NCBI GenBank assembly: GCA_902790175.1
Contig: CADAQZ010000012.1
Coordinates: 1 to 64,000 of the forward strand
DNA from: an uncultured Eubacteriales bacterium
Lineage (GTDB): Bacteria > Bacillota > Clostridia > Christensenellales > Aristaeellaceae
Length of the DNA stretch: 64,000 nt
Direction: 5' to 3'
In this document: positions 53,335-61,835 of the stretch, piece by piece
Layout of the letters: each line of letters starts with the position of its first letter
How positions within the stretch are numbered: the stretch's first letter is position 1
Notes under the pieces: generated by a model
Databases searched by the model: none
Told to the model about the DNA's origin: nothing
What the model saw: only the letters and a program-made list of their open reading frames with translations
Translations under genes and position numbers: made by a program

Positions 53335-54525
53335 ATGCTGAAGGACAGGCAAATCGTGCTGGGCGTGACGGGCGGCATCGCGGCCTACAAGGCGTGCGAC
53401 CTGACCAGCCGCCTGGTGAAACAGGGCGCGAAGGTGCGGGTGGTGCTCACGGAGCACGCGGCCCGCTTCGTGCCGCCCATGACGTTCGCCGCGCTCAGCG
53501 GCTATCCCGCCTGCACGGACACGTTCGCGCCCCGCATGGAGCTGGAGCATATCTCGCTGGCGAAGTGGGCCGACGCCTTCGTGATCGCCCCCGCGACGGC
53601 CAACTGCCTCGGCAAGCTGGCAAACGGCATCGCCGACGACCTGCTGACCACCACGGCGCTGGCGACCACCGCGCCGCTGCTCATCGCCCCGGCGATGAAC
53701 GCCAACATGTGGCGGCACCCGGCCACGCAGGCGAACCTTCAAACGCTGCTGAACCGCGGCGCGAAGACCGTCGGCCCCGGCGTGGGCCGCCTGGCCTGCG
53801 GCGACGACGACGTGGGCCGCATGTCAGAGCCCGCAGAGATCGTCGAGGCGCTGGAAAAGCTGCTGAACGGGAAGCGGGACTTCGAGGGCGTCAAGGTGCT
53901 GGTGACGGCCGGCCCGACCGTGGAGCGCATCGACCCGGTGCGCTACATCACCAATCGCTCCACCGGCAAGATGGGCTACGCCATCGCCGAGGCCGCGCGG
54001 GACCGCGGGGCCGAGGTCGCGCTCGTGTCCGGGCCGGTGAACCTCGCCGCGCCCGCGGGCGTGGAGCTCGTGCCCATCGAATCCAGCGGGGATTTGTGCG
54101 CGGCGGTGCTCGCGCGCGGCGAATGGGCCGACGTGGTGATCCAGGCCGCCGCCCCCGCGGATTTCACGCCCGAGACGTTTACCGAGGGCAAGATCAAGAA
54201 GACCGGCGAGGACATGGTGCTGCGCCTCAAGAATACCACCGACATCGCCGCTGAGTTGGGCAGGCGCAAGCGCCCCGGCCAGGTGCTGGTGGCGTTCGCC
54301 GCCGAGACCGACGACGTGCTCGAAAACGCCCGCGGCAAGCTGGAACGCAAGAACGCGGACATGGTCGTGGCCAACGACGTCAGCCGCGCCGACGCCGGCT
54401 TCGGCGTGGACACCAACGCCGTGACGCTCGTCACCCGTGACGGCGAGACGGCGCTGCCGCTGATGCGCAAGCGCGAGGTCGCGGACGGCATACTGGACGC
54501 CGTGGCCGCGATGATCGGGGCGTAG
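53335..54525 (+). CDS. coaBC: Bifunctional phosphopantothenoylcysteine decarboxylase/synthetase CoaBC
   Basis: A 396-residue enzyme for two steps of coenzyme A synthesis. The CoaC part (1-185) binds FMN and shows the active-site LEHISLAKWAD, the PAMNANMW motif and Cys in LACGDDD. The CoaB part (190-396) shows VTAGPTVERIDPVRYITNRS and TGKMGYAIA and the DMVVANDVS motif. A CoA-making enzyme in a genome with many CoA ligases is unremarkable. priA starts one base after its stop. Confidence 0.96.
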   Translation: MLKDRQIVLGVTGGIAAYKACDLTSRLVKQGAKVRVVLTEHAARFVPPMTFAALSGYPACTDTFAPRMELEHISLAKWADAFVIAPATANCLGKLANGIADDLLTTTALATTAPLLIAPAMNANMWRHPATQANLQTLLNRGAKTVGPGVGRLACGDDDVGRMSEPAEIVEALEKLLNGKRDFEGVKVLVTAGPTVERIDPVRYITNRSTGKMGYAIAEAARDRGAEVALVSGPVNLAAPAGVELVPIESSGDLCAAVLARGEWADVVIQAAAPADFTPETFTEGKIKKTGEDMVLRLKNTTDIAAELGRRKRPGQVLVAFAAETDDVLENARGKLERKNADMVVANDVSRADAGFGVDTNAVTLVTRDGETALPLMRKREVADGILDAVAAMIGA

Positions 54526-54526
54526 C

Positions 54527-56749
54527 ATGTACGCGCAGGTCATCGTCGATCTCTCCGCCGAGGCGGTGGACCGGCAGTTCACCTACGCCGTGCCCGCGGG
54601 CATGGACGTTCGGCCCGGCCAGCTGGTCGAGGTGCCCTTCGGCCCCAGAACGCTGGAGGGCTTCGTGGTGTCGCTGTCCGGAAGCTGCGATTTGCCGCCG
54701 GAAAAGGTGAAGCCCATCCGCCGCGTGACGCGCGGGGAGCCCGCGATCCTGCCGGATCTGATGGAGCTGGCCGAGTGGATGCACGCGCGCTACCTGTGCA
54801 ACCTGGTGGACGCGCTGCGGCTGATGCTCCCTTCCGAGATGCGCAGCGGCCGGGTGCGCGAGCGCACGGAGCGATGCGCGCGGCTGAACCTGACGGAGGA
54901 GCAGATCGACGCCTTCGCCGCGGCCAATCCCCGCGCGAAGAAGCAGATCGAGCTGCTCATGCGGCTGCGCGACGGCGATCTCATGACGGCGCGGATCGGC
55001 GAGAAGTCCGCGCTGAAGGCGCTCGTTGACAAGGGCGCGATCGCGCTCTACGACCGCGAGCACCGGCGCACGCCGCACGTGATGCGCGGCGACGAGAGCA
55101 CCGCCGACCCCGAGCTCCTGCCCGAGCAGAGGCGAGCCGTCGACCAGTTGACGGCGGCGCTGCCGGGCGGCGGGCGGTTCCTGCTGCACGGCGTCACCGG
55201 CTCCGGCAAGACCGAGGTCTACATCCGGCTGATCCGCCGGGCGCTGGAGGTGGGCAGGACGGCCATCGTGCTGGTGCCGGAGATCGCGCTCACGCCGCAA
55301 ATGGCGGCCTGGTTCCACGGGCGCTTCGGCGGGGACGCCGCCGTGCTGCACTCCGCGCTCTCCGCCGGGGAGCGCTTCGACGAGTGGCGGCGCATCCGCT
55401 CCGGCGAGGCCCGCGTGGTGATCGGCGCGCGCAGCGCCATATTCGCGCCGGTCAATAACCTGGGCGTGATCGTGGTGGACGAGGAGCACGAGACCAGCTA
55501 CCAGTCCGACCACCGGCCCCGCTACGACGCGCGCGAGGTGGCCTGGAAGCGGGCCGATCAGCACGGCGCCGTGCTGGTGCTGGGCAGCGCCACGCCCTCG
55601 ATCACCACCTACATGCGCGCCATGCCCGGCGTGCGCCCGGAAAACAGGCTGACGCTGATCGAACTGCGCCAGCGGGCGAACGGGCGGCCGATGCCCGAGG
55701 TGGAGGTCGTGGACATGCGCGGCGAGTTCGAGCGCGGCAACCACTCCATCTTCTCCGCGAAGCTGGCGGGCGAATTGCGCCGCTGCCTGGACGACGGGCA
55801 CCAGGCCATGCTGTTCATCAACCGCCGGGGACACTCCACATTCGTGTCCTGCCGCGCGTGCGGCTACGTCGTGAAGTGCGACCAGTGCGACGTGACGATG
55901 ACCTGGCACCAGGCCGAAAACGCGCTGCGCTGCCACTACTGCGGCAGGACCCTCCCGCCGCCCAAGAAGTGCCCGAAGTGCGGAAGCAAGTACATCAAGT
56001 ACTTCGGCGCAGGCACCCAGAAGGTGCAGGAGGAGGTCCGGCGGTTGTTCCCGGACGCGCGCGTGGCGCGCCTGGACATCGACACCACCCGGGAAAAGGA
56101 CGCTCACGAGCGCATCCTCAGTCGCTTCAAGCGCGGCGAGGCGAACGTGCTGGTGGGCACGCAGATGATCGCCAAGGGGCTGGACTTCCCGAACGTCGCG
56201 CTGGTGGGCGTGGTGGCGGCGGACCTGTCGCTGAACCTGCCGGACTATCGCAGCGTGGAGCGCACGTTCCAGCTGATCACGCAGGTGGCGGGCCGCGCGG
56301 GCCGGGCGGAGGTGCCCGGGCGCGTGGTGGTGCAGACCTACGACCCCGAACACTACGGCATTGCGCTGGCTGCAGCGCAGGACTACCGCGCCTTCTACAC
56401 CCGCGAGAGCGCCCACCGCCGCGCCGCGCTGTACCCGCCGTTTACGATGATCGCGCGGATCATCTACAGCGGCCGAGACGCCGGGACCGTGGCGGCGGCG
56501 GCGCAGGCCGACGAGGCGCGCCTGGGCGCGTACCTGGACGAGAGCGGCGCGCGGGCGGACACCGTGCAACTGGGGGCCATGGAGGCCCCGATCAGCATGA
56601 TCCGGGGCGATACCCGCTGGCAGCTGCTGATCAAGCTCTATTTCAAGGCCGACCTCGAGGCCGTCGCCGCGCGGATGCAGGCCCTGGCCGACGCCGCCCC
56701 CGACGGCGTGCGCGCGGAGCTGGAGATCAATCCGAACAGTATGATATAA
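54527..56749 (+). CDS. priA: Primosomal protein N' (PriA helicase)
   Basis: A 740-residue replication-restart helicase. N-terminal 3'-DNA-binding domain (1-100), Walker A GVTGSGKTEVY, Walker B as VVDEEHE, zinc-binding cysteines in CRACGYVVKCDQCD, CHYCG and CPKCGS, helicase motifs V-VI (GTQMIAKGLDFPNVALVGV, QVAGRAGR). Full length. One base separates it from coaBC. Confidence 0.96.
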   Translation: MYAQVIVDLSAEAVDRQFTYAVPAGMDVRPGQLVEVPFGPRTLEGFVVSLSGSCDLPPEKVKPIRRVTRGEPAILPDLMELAEWMHARYLCNLVDALRLMLPSEMRSGRVRERTERCARLNLTEEQIDAFAAANPRAKKQIELLMRLRDGDLMTARIGEKSALKALVDKGAIALYDREHRRTPHVMRGDESTADPELLPEQRRAVDQLTAALPGGGRFLLHGVTGSGKTEVYIRLIRRALEVGRTAIVLVPEIALTPQMAAWFHGRFGGDAAVLHSALSAGERFDEWRRIRSGEARVVIGARSAIFAPVNNLGVIVVDEEHETSYQSDHRPRYDAREVAWKRADQHGAVLVLGSATPSITTYMRAMPGVRPENRLTLIELRQRANGRPMPEVEVVDMRGEFERGNHSIFSAKLAGELRRCLDDGHQAMLFINRRGHSTFVSCRACGYVVKCDQCDVTMTWHQAENALRCHYCGRTLPPPKKCPKCGSKYIKYFGAGTQKVQEEVRRLFPDARVARLDIDTTREKDAHERILSRFKRGEANVLVGTQMIAKGLDFPNVALVGVVAADLSLNLPDYRSVERTFQLITQVAGRAGRAEVPGRVVVQTYDPEHYGIALAAAQDYRAFYTRESAHRRAALYPPFTMIARIIYSGRDAGTVAAAAQADEARLGAYLDESGARADTVQLGAMEAPISMIRGDTRWQLLIKLYFKADLEAVAARMQALADAAPDGVRAELEINPNSMI

Positions 56750-56761
56750 ACGGAGGCAACT

Positions 56762-57238
56762 ATGGCAATTCGCAAGATCGTGGAAATGGGCAAGGACGAC
56801 ATACTGCGCAAGCACTCCCGCCGGGTGACGAAGTTCGACCGCCGGCTGGCCGTGCTGCTGGACGACATGGCAGAGACCATGTACGAGGCAGACGGCGTGG
56901 GCCTGGCCGCGCCGCAGGTGGGCACGCTGAAGCGGGTCGTCGTGATCGACGTGGGCGAGGGCATCATCGAGCTGGTGAACCCGGAGATCGTCTCCCAGGA
57001 GGGCGAGGCCATCAGCACCGAGGGCTGCCTGTCCGTGCCCGGGCGTCGCGGCACCGTGAAGCGCCCCGAGAAGGTGCGCGTGCGCGCACAGGACCGCAAG
57101 GGCAACCCCATCGAGCTGGAGGGAGAGGGCCTGCTGGCCGTGTGCCTGTGCCACGAGCTGGACCACCTGGACGGCATCCTGTACGTGGACAAGATGATCG
57201 AGGACGTGACGGACAAGGTTGAAGAAGAAAATGAATAA
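56762..57238 (+). CDS. def: Peptide deformylase
   Basis: A 158-residue iron/zinc enzyme that removes the formyl group from nascent proteins. Motifs [13 protein letters not shown] with the metal Cys, and HELDH with two metal His are all intact. Its stop lies within the first codons of fmt, so the formylation and deformylation genes are coupled. Confidence 0.97.
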   Translation: MAIRKIVEMGKDDILRKHSRRVTKFDRRLAVLLDDMAETMYEADGVGLAAPQVGTLKRVVVIDVGEGIIELVNPEIVSQEGEAISTEGCLSVPGRRGTVKRPEKVRVRAQDRKGNPIELEGEGLLAVCLCHELDHLDGILYVDKMIEDVTDKVEEENE

Positions 57239-58187
57239 GTATCGTGTCGTATTCATGGGTACTCCCGACTTTGCGGTGCCGTCGCTGAAGGCGCTGGCGG
57301 AGGATGGGCGATATGACATCGTGGGCGTGATCACCCAGCCGGACCGCCCCGCCGGGCGCGGCAACCGGCTGACGGCCTGCCCCGTCAAGCAGTACGCGCT
57401 GGAGAAGGGCCTGCCCGTCTACCAGTTCGAGCGCATCCGCAGGCCCGAGGGCGTCGCACAGATGAAGGCGCTGGCCCCGGACGTGTGCGTGACGGCCGCG
57501 TTCGGCCAGATATTGACGCAGGAGCTGTTGGACATTCCCGCCCACGGCACCGTGAACGTGCACGCCTCGCTGCTGCCGAAGCACCGGGGCTCGGCTCCGA
57601 TCAACTGGTGCGTTCTGATGGGCGAGACCGTGACGGGCGTGACGATCATGCGCACCAACGCCGGCATCGACACCGGCGACATGCTCAGAAGTGCGTCCAC
57701 CCCGATCGGCGAAATGGAGACCGCCGGGGAATTGACGGTGCGGCTGTCGGAACTGGGTGCGAAGCTGCTTTCAGAGACCCTGCCGGATTACCTGGAGGGC
57801 AAGATCAAGCCTGTCCCGCAGGACCCGGACGCCGCCAGCTACCAGCCGATGCTGGACAAGGCCATGGGCGAGGTGGACTGGACGATGGGCGCGACCGAGA
57901 TCGCGAATCGCGTGCGCGGGCTCAACCCCTGGCCCTGCGCCTACACCGACCTGGACGGCGGGCGGCTGAAGCTGTACCTCGCCCGCGCGATGGATTGTGA
58001 TGCGAGTGCCGCGCCCGGCACCGTGATCGCCTCGTCTCCGAAGGAGGGGCTGGTCGTGCGGTGCGGCGAGGGCGCGCTGGAGATCCTCGAGATGCAGGCC
58101 CCCGGCGGCAAGCGCATGGCCGCGAAGGCGTATCTGATGGGGAAGAAGATCGAAGTGGGGACGACATTTGGAAGAGTGGAGAGTTAA
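57231..58187 (+). CDS. fmt: Methionyl-tRNA formyltransferase
   Basis: A 318-residue enzyme that formylates initiator Met-tRNA. Rossmann-type N-terminal domain with [12 protein letters not shown], the folate-site [18 protein letters not shown] and [11 protein letters not shown]-terminal OB domain (about 205-310). The start is ATG at 57231, inside the end of def (8-base overlap); a TTG at 57219 is less likely. The final residues RVES and the stop codon fall in a GTGGAGAGTTAAGAG repeat, so the C-terminus may have been altered by that insertion. Confidence 0.95.
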   Translation: MNKYRVVFMGTPDFAVPSLKALAEDGRYDIVGVITQPDRPAGRGNRLTACPVKQYALEKGLPVYQFERIRRPEGVAQMKALAPDVCVTAAFGQILTQELLDIPAHGTVNVHASLLPKHRGSAPINWCVLMGETVTGVTIMRTNAGIDTGDMLRSASTPIGEMETAGELTVRLSELGAKLLSETLPDYLEGKIKPVPQDPDAASYQPMLDKAMGEVDWTMGATEIANRVRGLNPWPCAYTDLDGGRLKLYLARAMDCDASAAPGTVIASSPKEGLVVRCGEGALEILEMQAPGGKRMAAKAYLMGKKIEVGTTFGRVES

Positions 58188-58280
58188 GAGTTGAGAGTGG
58201 AGAGAAAGAGCGCGGAAAGCCGCCAAAAGCCTTCCCCTATGGGGAAGGTGGCCCGCGAAGCGGGTCGGATGAGGTCTTTT
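58176..58280 (+). repeat. GAGTGGAGA arm and two-hairpin repeat between fmt and rsmB
   Basis: AGAGTGGAGAGTTAAGAGTTG (58173-58210) covers the fmt stop. The element CCTTCCCCTATGGGGAAGG with GGCCCGCGAAGCGGGTC and GGATGAGGTCTTTTG (58231-58280) follows and contains the apparent rsmB start codon. Confidence 0.75.
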
Positions 58281-59669
58281 GACGCCAACGCCTCGAACCG
58301 AAATGCGAGCCGTGGCAAACCGCCTCGATCCCCTCGCCTCACCGCCCGCGACGCGGCGCTTCGGGCGCTGCAGGACGTGGCGCGGGGCGACGCCTTCGCC
58401 GCGCAGGCGCTGGACCGCCGCCTGGAGGAGGCGCGGCTGCATCCGGACGACCGGCGGCTGGCGGCGGGGCTGTTCTACACCGCGGTGGAGAACCGGCTGC
58501 ATATCCAGTACATGCTCGACCGCTTCCTGGACCAGAAGCCGGAGCCGGTCGTGGTGGACATACTGCACCTCGCCGCGGCGCAACTGCTGTTCATGGACCG
58601 CGTGCCCGACCACGCCGCCGTTGACGAGGCCGTGAAGCAGGTGCGCGCCGCGCGCCGCGAGGGCTTTTCCGGGCTCGTGAACGCGGTGTTGAGGAGCCTG
58701 ATCCGAGCGCGGGACGCTGGGGAGCTGGCGCTGCCCAACCGCGAGGCGGACCCGCTGGCGTGGCTGTCGGTGAAGTACTCGATCGCCGAGCCCGCCGCGC
58801 GGCGGCTGATCGACGCCTACGGGCTGGACGGGGCCGCGGCCATCGCGGGCTGGACGCCGCCCAGGCGCGAGCAAACCGTGCGCGTGAACCGCCTGCGCAT
58901 GGACGAGGCCGCCTTCGAGGCGTGGCTGGACGAACAGCAGCTGAAGTGGCGGCGCGGCGCGGTATCCGGCGCTTACATCGTCGAGGATGCGGGCAACCTG
59001 GCTGCACACGAGGGCTATCGCCGCGGCGTGTTCTCCATCCAGGGTCAGAGCGCCATGCTGGCGGCGCTGGCCATGGAGGTGAAGCCCGGCATGCAGGTGC
59101 TGGATGCCTGCGCCGCGCCGGGGGGTAAGACCTGCCTGTTGGCCGAGCACATGGGCACGTCCGGGCGCGTGTTCGCGTGGGACGTGCACCCGCACCGCGT
59201 GGAGCTGATCCGAGCCGCGGCGCATAGGCTCGGGCTCGAAAACGTGCGCCCCAGCGAGCGCGACGCCCGCCGGGTGCCGGAGGACATGAAGTTGTCGATG
59301 GACGCCGTTCTGGTGGACGCGCCATGCTCCGGCCTGGGCGTGATCGCCGACAAGCCGGACATCAAGTATCGCCAGAGCGAGGAGAGCCTCGCGGCGCTGC
59401 CGCCGCTGCAAAGGCAGATTCTGGAGGCGTGCGCCGCGGCGGTGAAGCCGGGCGGCCGGCTGGTGTACGCCACCTGCACGCTGCTGCCGGAGGAAAACGA
59501 AATGCAGGCGCGCGCGTTCCTGGACGCCCACCCGGAGTTTGTGCCGGATATGGGCGACGGCTGGCTGCCGGAGGCGCTGAAGCCCCGGCTGTCGGACGGC
59601 ATGCTGCAGATCCGCCCGGACCTCGACGGTCTGGAGGGCTTCTTCATCGCGCGGATGCGGAGGAAGTGA
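58269..59669 (+). CDS. rsmB: 16S rRNA (cytosine-967 C5) methyltransferase RsmB
   Basis: A 466-residue methyltransferase. N-terminal NusB-like helical domain (about 25-165, ARDAALRALQDVARGDAFA) and C-terminal methyltransferase domain with DACAAPGGKTCLLAE, DAPCSGLG holding one catalytic Cys, and YATCTLLPEENE holding the other. Start uncertain: the only in-frame ATG near the conserved domain is 58269, and it lies inside an intergenic repeat. The ~25 residues before the NusB domain (Arg/Asn/Ser-rich) are not family-like. A longer start would read through two repeat elements. Confidence 0.9.
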   Translation: MRSFDANASNRNASRGKPPRSPRLTARDAALRALQDVARGDAFAAQALDRRLEEARLHPDDRRLAAGLFYTAVENRLHIQYMLDRFLDQKPEPVVVDILHLAAAQLLFMDRVPDHAAVDEAVKQVRAARREGFSGLVNAVLRSLIRARDAGELALPNREADPLAWLSVKYSIAEPAARRLIDAYGLDGAAAIAGWTPPRREQTVRVNRLRMDEAAFEAWLDEQQLKWRRGAVSGAYIVEDAGNLAAHEGYRRGVFSIQGQSAMLAALAMEVKPGMQVLDACAAPGGKTCLLAEHMGTSGRVFAWDVHPHRVELIRAAAHRLGLENVRPSERDARRVPEDMKLSMDAVLVDAPCSGLGVIADKPDIKYRQSEESLAALPPLQRQILEACAAAVKPGGRLVYATCTLLPEENEMQARAFLDAHPEFVPDMGDGWLPEALKPRLSDGMLQIRPDLDGLEGFFIARMRRK

Positions 59670-59671
59670 AG

Positions 59672-59718
59672 GAAACGACCTCTTCCGACCTCGCAGGCCA
59701 GACGGAAGAGGTCGTTTC
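59672..59718 (+). repeat. Perfect 16-bp inverted repeat GAAACGACCTCTTCCG
   Basis: GAAACGACCTCTTCCG (59672-59687) and its exact complement (59703-59718) around a 15-base loop, starting three bases after the rsmB stop. The word GAGGTCGTTT also ends the two-hairpin repeats, so it is probably a related fragment. It could serve as a terminator-like hairpin; no T tract. Confidence 0.75.
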
Positions 59719-59743
59719 TCCACTCCCGAATGAAAGGACGCAC

Positions 59744-60814
59744 ATGGACAAGATAGAACTGCTGGGGCTGACCGGCGAGGAGCTGACGCGCTTCGTGGTG
59801 GACGACCTGGGCGAGAGCAAGTTCCGCGCGGGGCAGATCGCGGGGTGGCTGAACCGCGGCGCGGACATCGATGGCATGACGAACCTGTCCGCCGCGCTGC
59901 GCGCGCGGCTGAACGAGATCGCCGTGGCTAACCCGGTGCGCATCCTCGAGAGCTTCAAGTCGAAGCTGGACGAGACGGAGAAGTTCCTCTACGCGCTGCC
60001 GGACGGCAACCTGATCGAGGGCGTGCTGATGCGCTACCACCACGGCGACACGCTGTGCGTGTCCACACAGGTGGGCTGCCGCATGGGCTGCGCCTTCTGC
60101 GCCAGCACGCTGGAGGGCCGCGTGCGCGACCTGACGCCGGGCGAGATCCTCGGCCAGGTGGCGGCGGCGAACCGGCACATCCAGGCCGAGGACCCCGGGC
60201 GCCGCGTACACAACATCGTGCTGATGGGCAGCGGCGAGCCGCTGGACAACTACGACAACGTGGTCAAGTTCCTGCGCCTGGTGAACGATCCGAACGGGCT
60301 GAACATCTCGCTGCGCAACATATCGCTGTCCACCTGCGGGCTGGTGCGTCGGATGTACGACTTCGCCAAGGAGGGCCTGCCGGTGACGCTCTCGCTGTCG
60401 CTGCACGCCCCCAACGACGAGATCCGCCAGAAGATCATGCCCGTGGCCCACGCCTACCCCTACAGCGAGGTGCTGGCGGCCTGCAAGTACTACGTGGAGC
60501 AGACCGGGCGGCGCGTGATCTTCGAGTACGCGCTGATCAAGGACCTGAACAGCGACGTGCGCTGCGCCGAGGAGTTGGCGCGGCGGCTGCGCGGCCTGCG
60601 CTGCCACGTGAACCTGATTCCACTGAACGACGTGAAGGAGCGCAACCTCGCCGCGCCCGACCGCCGGACGGTGGACGCCTTCCTCAAGCGGCTCGAGCTC
60701 AAGCACATCTCCGCCACCGTCCGCCGCGAAATGGGCGCGGACATCGAGGGCGCGTGCGGACAGCTGCGCCGCAAAGTGCTCGACACTTTGAGGAGTGAGG
60801 AGAGTGGAGAGTGA
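59744..60814 (+). CDS. rlmN: 23S rRNA (adenine-2503 C2)/tRNA methyltransferase RlmN
   Basis: A 356-residue radical SAM enzyme. The cluster motif is CRMGCAFC (CxxxCxxC), with MGSGEPLDNYDNV and the late Cys-containing segment with STCGLVRRM. It methylates A2503 in 23S rRNA and A37 in tRNAs. The start at 59744 follows AATGAAAGGA. The last residues EESGE and the stop codon are encoded by a GAGGAGAGTGGAGAGTGA repeat. Confidence 0.96.
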   Translation: MDKIELLGLTGEELTRFVVDDLGESKFRAGQIAGWLNRGADIDGMTNLSAALRARLNEIAVANPVRILESFKSKLDETEKFLYALPDGNLIEGVLMRYHHGDTLCVSTQVGCRMGCAFCASTLEGRVRDLTPGEILGQVAAANRHIQAEDPGRRVHNIVLMGSGEPLDNYDNVVKFLRLVNDPNGLNISLRNISLSTCGLVRRMYDFAKEGLPVTLSLSLHAPNDEIRQKIMPVAHAYPYSEVLAACKYYVEQTGRRVIFEYALIKDLNSDVRCAEELARRLRGLRCHVNLIPLNDVKERNLAAPDRRTVDAFLKRLELKHISATVRREMGADIEGACGQLRRKVLDTLRSEESGE

Positions 60815-61041
60815 AGAGTGGAGAGTGGAGTTGTGGTGCAAATCCCTGCGGGATTTGTTTTGATTGAAACAGGACTTTACCACGATGTTTGTCACCCCGA
60901 TCGCTGGGTTGTCCTGAACGGAACGTACAGATCCTTCGCTTCGCTCAGGATGACAGCGCTTCGCTCAGGATCTTGAATAAAAAGAAATCCGCAAGGATTT
61001 CAACCTGAACTCCACTCTCCACTCTCCACACTCCACTCTCG
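60790..61041 (+). repeat. Large composite inverted element between rlmN and stp
   Basis: Left arm GAGGAGTGAGGAGAGTGGAG and on to 60833, hairpin CAAATCCC-TGC-GGGATTTG (60839-60857), a TCTGAGCGG-family fragment with two CTTCGCTCAGGAT words (60929-60973), AAATCC/GGATTT, and right arm CTCCACTCTCCACTCTCCAC to 61041. Nothing coding is visible in the 295-base gap. Confidence 0.8.
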
Positions 61042-61109
61042 TTCACGCCCACGATACGCTCAACAACCCAACCTACCATCTACGTACAACACCACTGGAG
61101 GTCACGCCC

Positions 61110-61835
61110 ATGAAGGTCTACGCGATTACGGATATCGGCAGGATGCGCCCGATCAACGAGGACTCCTACTACGCGCCCCGGGAGGGGGAGCGCTTCTGCG
61201 CCGTGGCGGACGGCATGGGCGGACACAACGCCGGCGAGGTGGCCAGCGCGCTGGCGGTGCAGGTGTTCTCCGAGCACATGCGCGCTGTGGACGACATCAC
61301 GGCCGAGGCGCTGCACGACGCCGTGGAGCGCGCGAACGACGCCGTGTACCAGGCGGCGCTGGAGAACGCCTCGATGAGCGGCATGGGCACCACCTTCTCC
61401 GCCCTCGCCCAGGAGGGGGAGACCGTGTACCTGGCCCACGTGGGCGACAGCCGCATCTACCTCGTGCGCCGCGGGGCCATCATGCAGGTGACCACCGACC
61501 ACACGCTGGTGGAGGAGATGGTGCAGAAGGGGCTCATCACGCCCCGCGAGGCCCGCATCCACCCCAAGCGCAACATCATCACCCGCGCGCTGGGCACCGA
61601 GGAGAGCGTGCAGATCGACATCGTGCAGATGGGCGCGCGCCCCGGCGACGCCTTCTTCCTGTGCAGCGACGGCATGACCAACTATGTGGACGAGCGGGAG
61701 ATCCTGCGCACCGCCATGTCCGACCAGGCGTGGGAGGACAAGCTCAGGCACCTGGTGTCCATCGCGCTGGAGAACGGCGGCGCCGACAACATCACGGCGC
61801 TCTTTGCCGTGGTTGAGGAGGCGGACGCGAGATGA
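61110..61835 (+). CDS. stp: PP2C-type serine/threonine phosphatase Stp/PrpC
   Basis: A 241-residue metal-dependent phosphatase. PPM motifs: MRPINEDSYY, FCAVADGMGGHNAGE, HVGDSRIYLVR, LGTEESVQ and LCSDGMTNYV, NGGADNIT. It reverses phosphorylation by PrkC, encoded next with an ATGA overlap. The ATG follows TGGAGGTC. Confidence 0.96.
   Translation: MKVYAITDIGRMRPINEDSYYAPREGERFCAVADGMGGHNAGEVASALAVQVFSEHMRAVDDITAEALHDAVERANDAVYQAALENASMSGMGTTFSALAQEGETVYLAHVGDSRIYLVRRGAIMQVTTDHTLVEEMVQKGLITPREARIHPKRNIITRALGTEESVQIDIVQMGARPGDAFFLCSDGMTNYVDEREILRTAMSDQAWEDKLRHLVSIALENGGADNITALFAVVEEADAR

Noticed and set aside
54431-57388. 985-codon open frame on the minus strand opposite priA and def
   Set aside because: Same codon-bias artefact; the plus-strand genes have intact catalytic motifs throughout.
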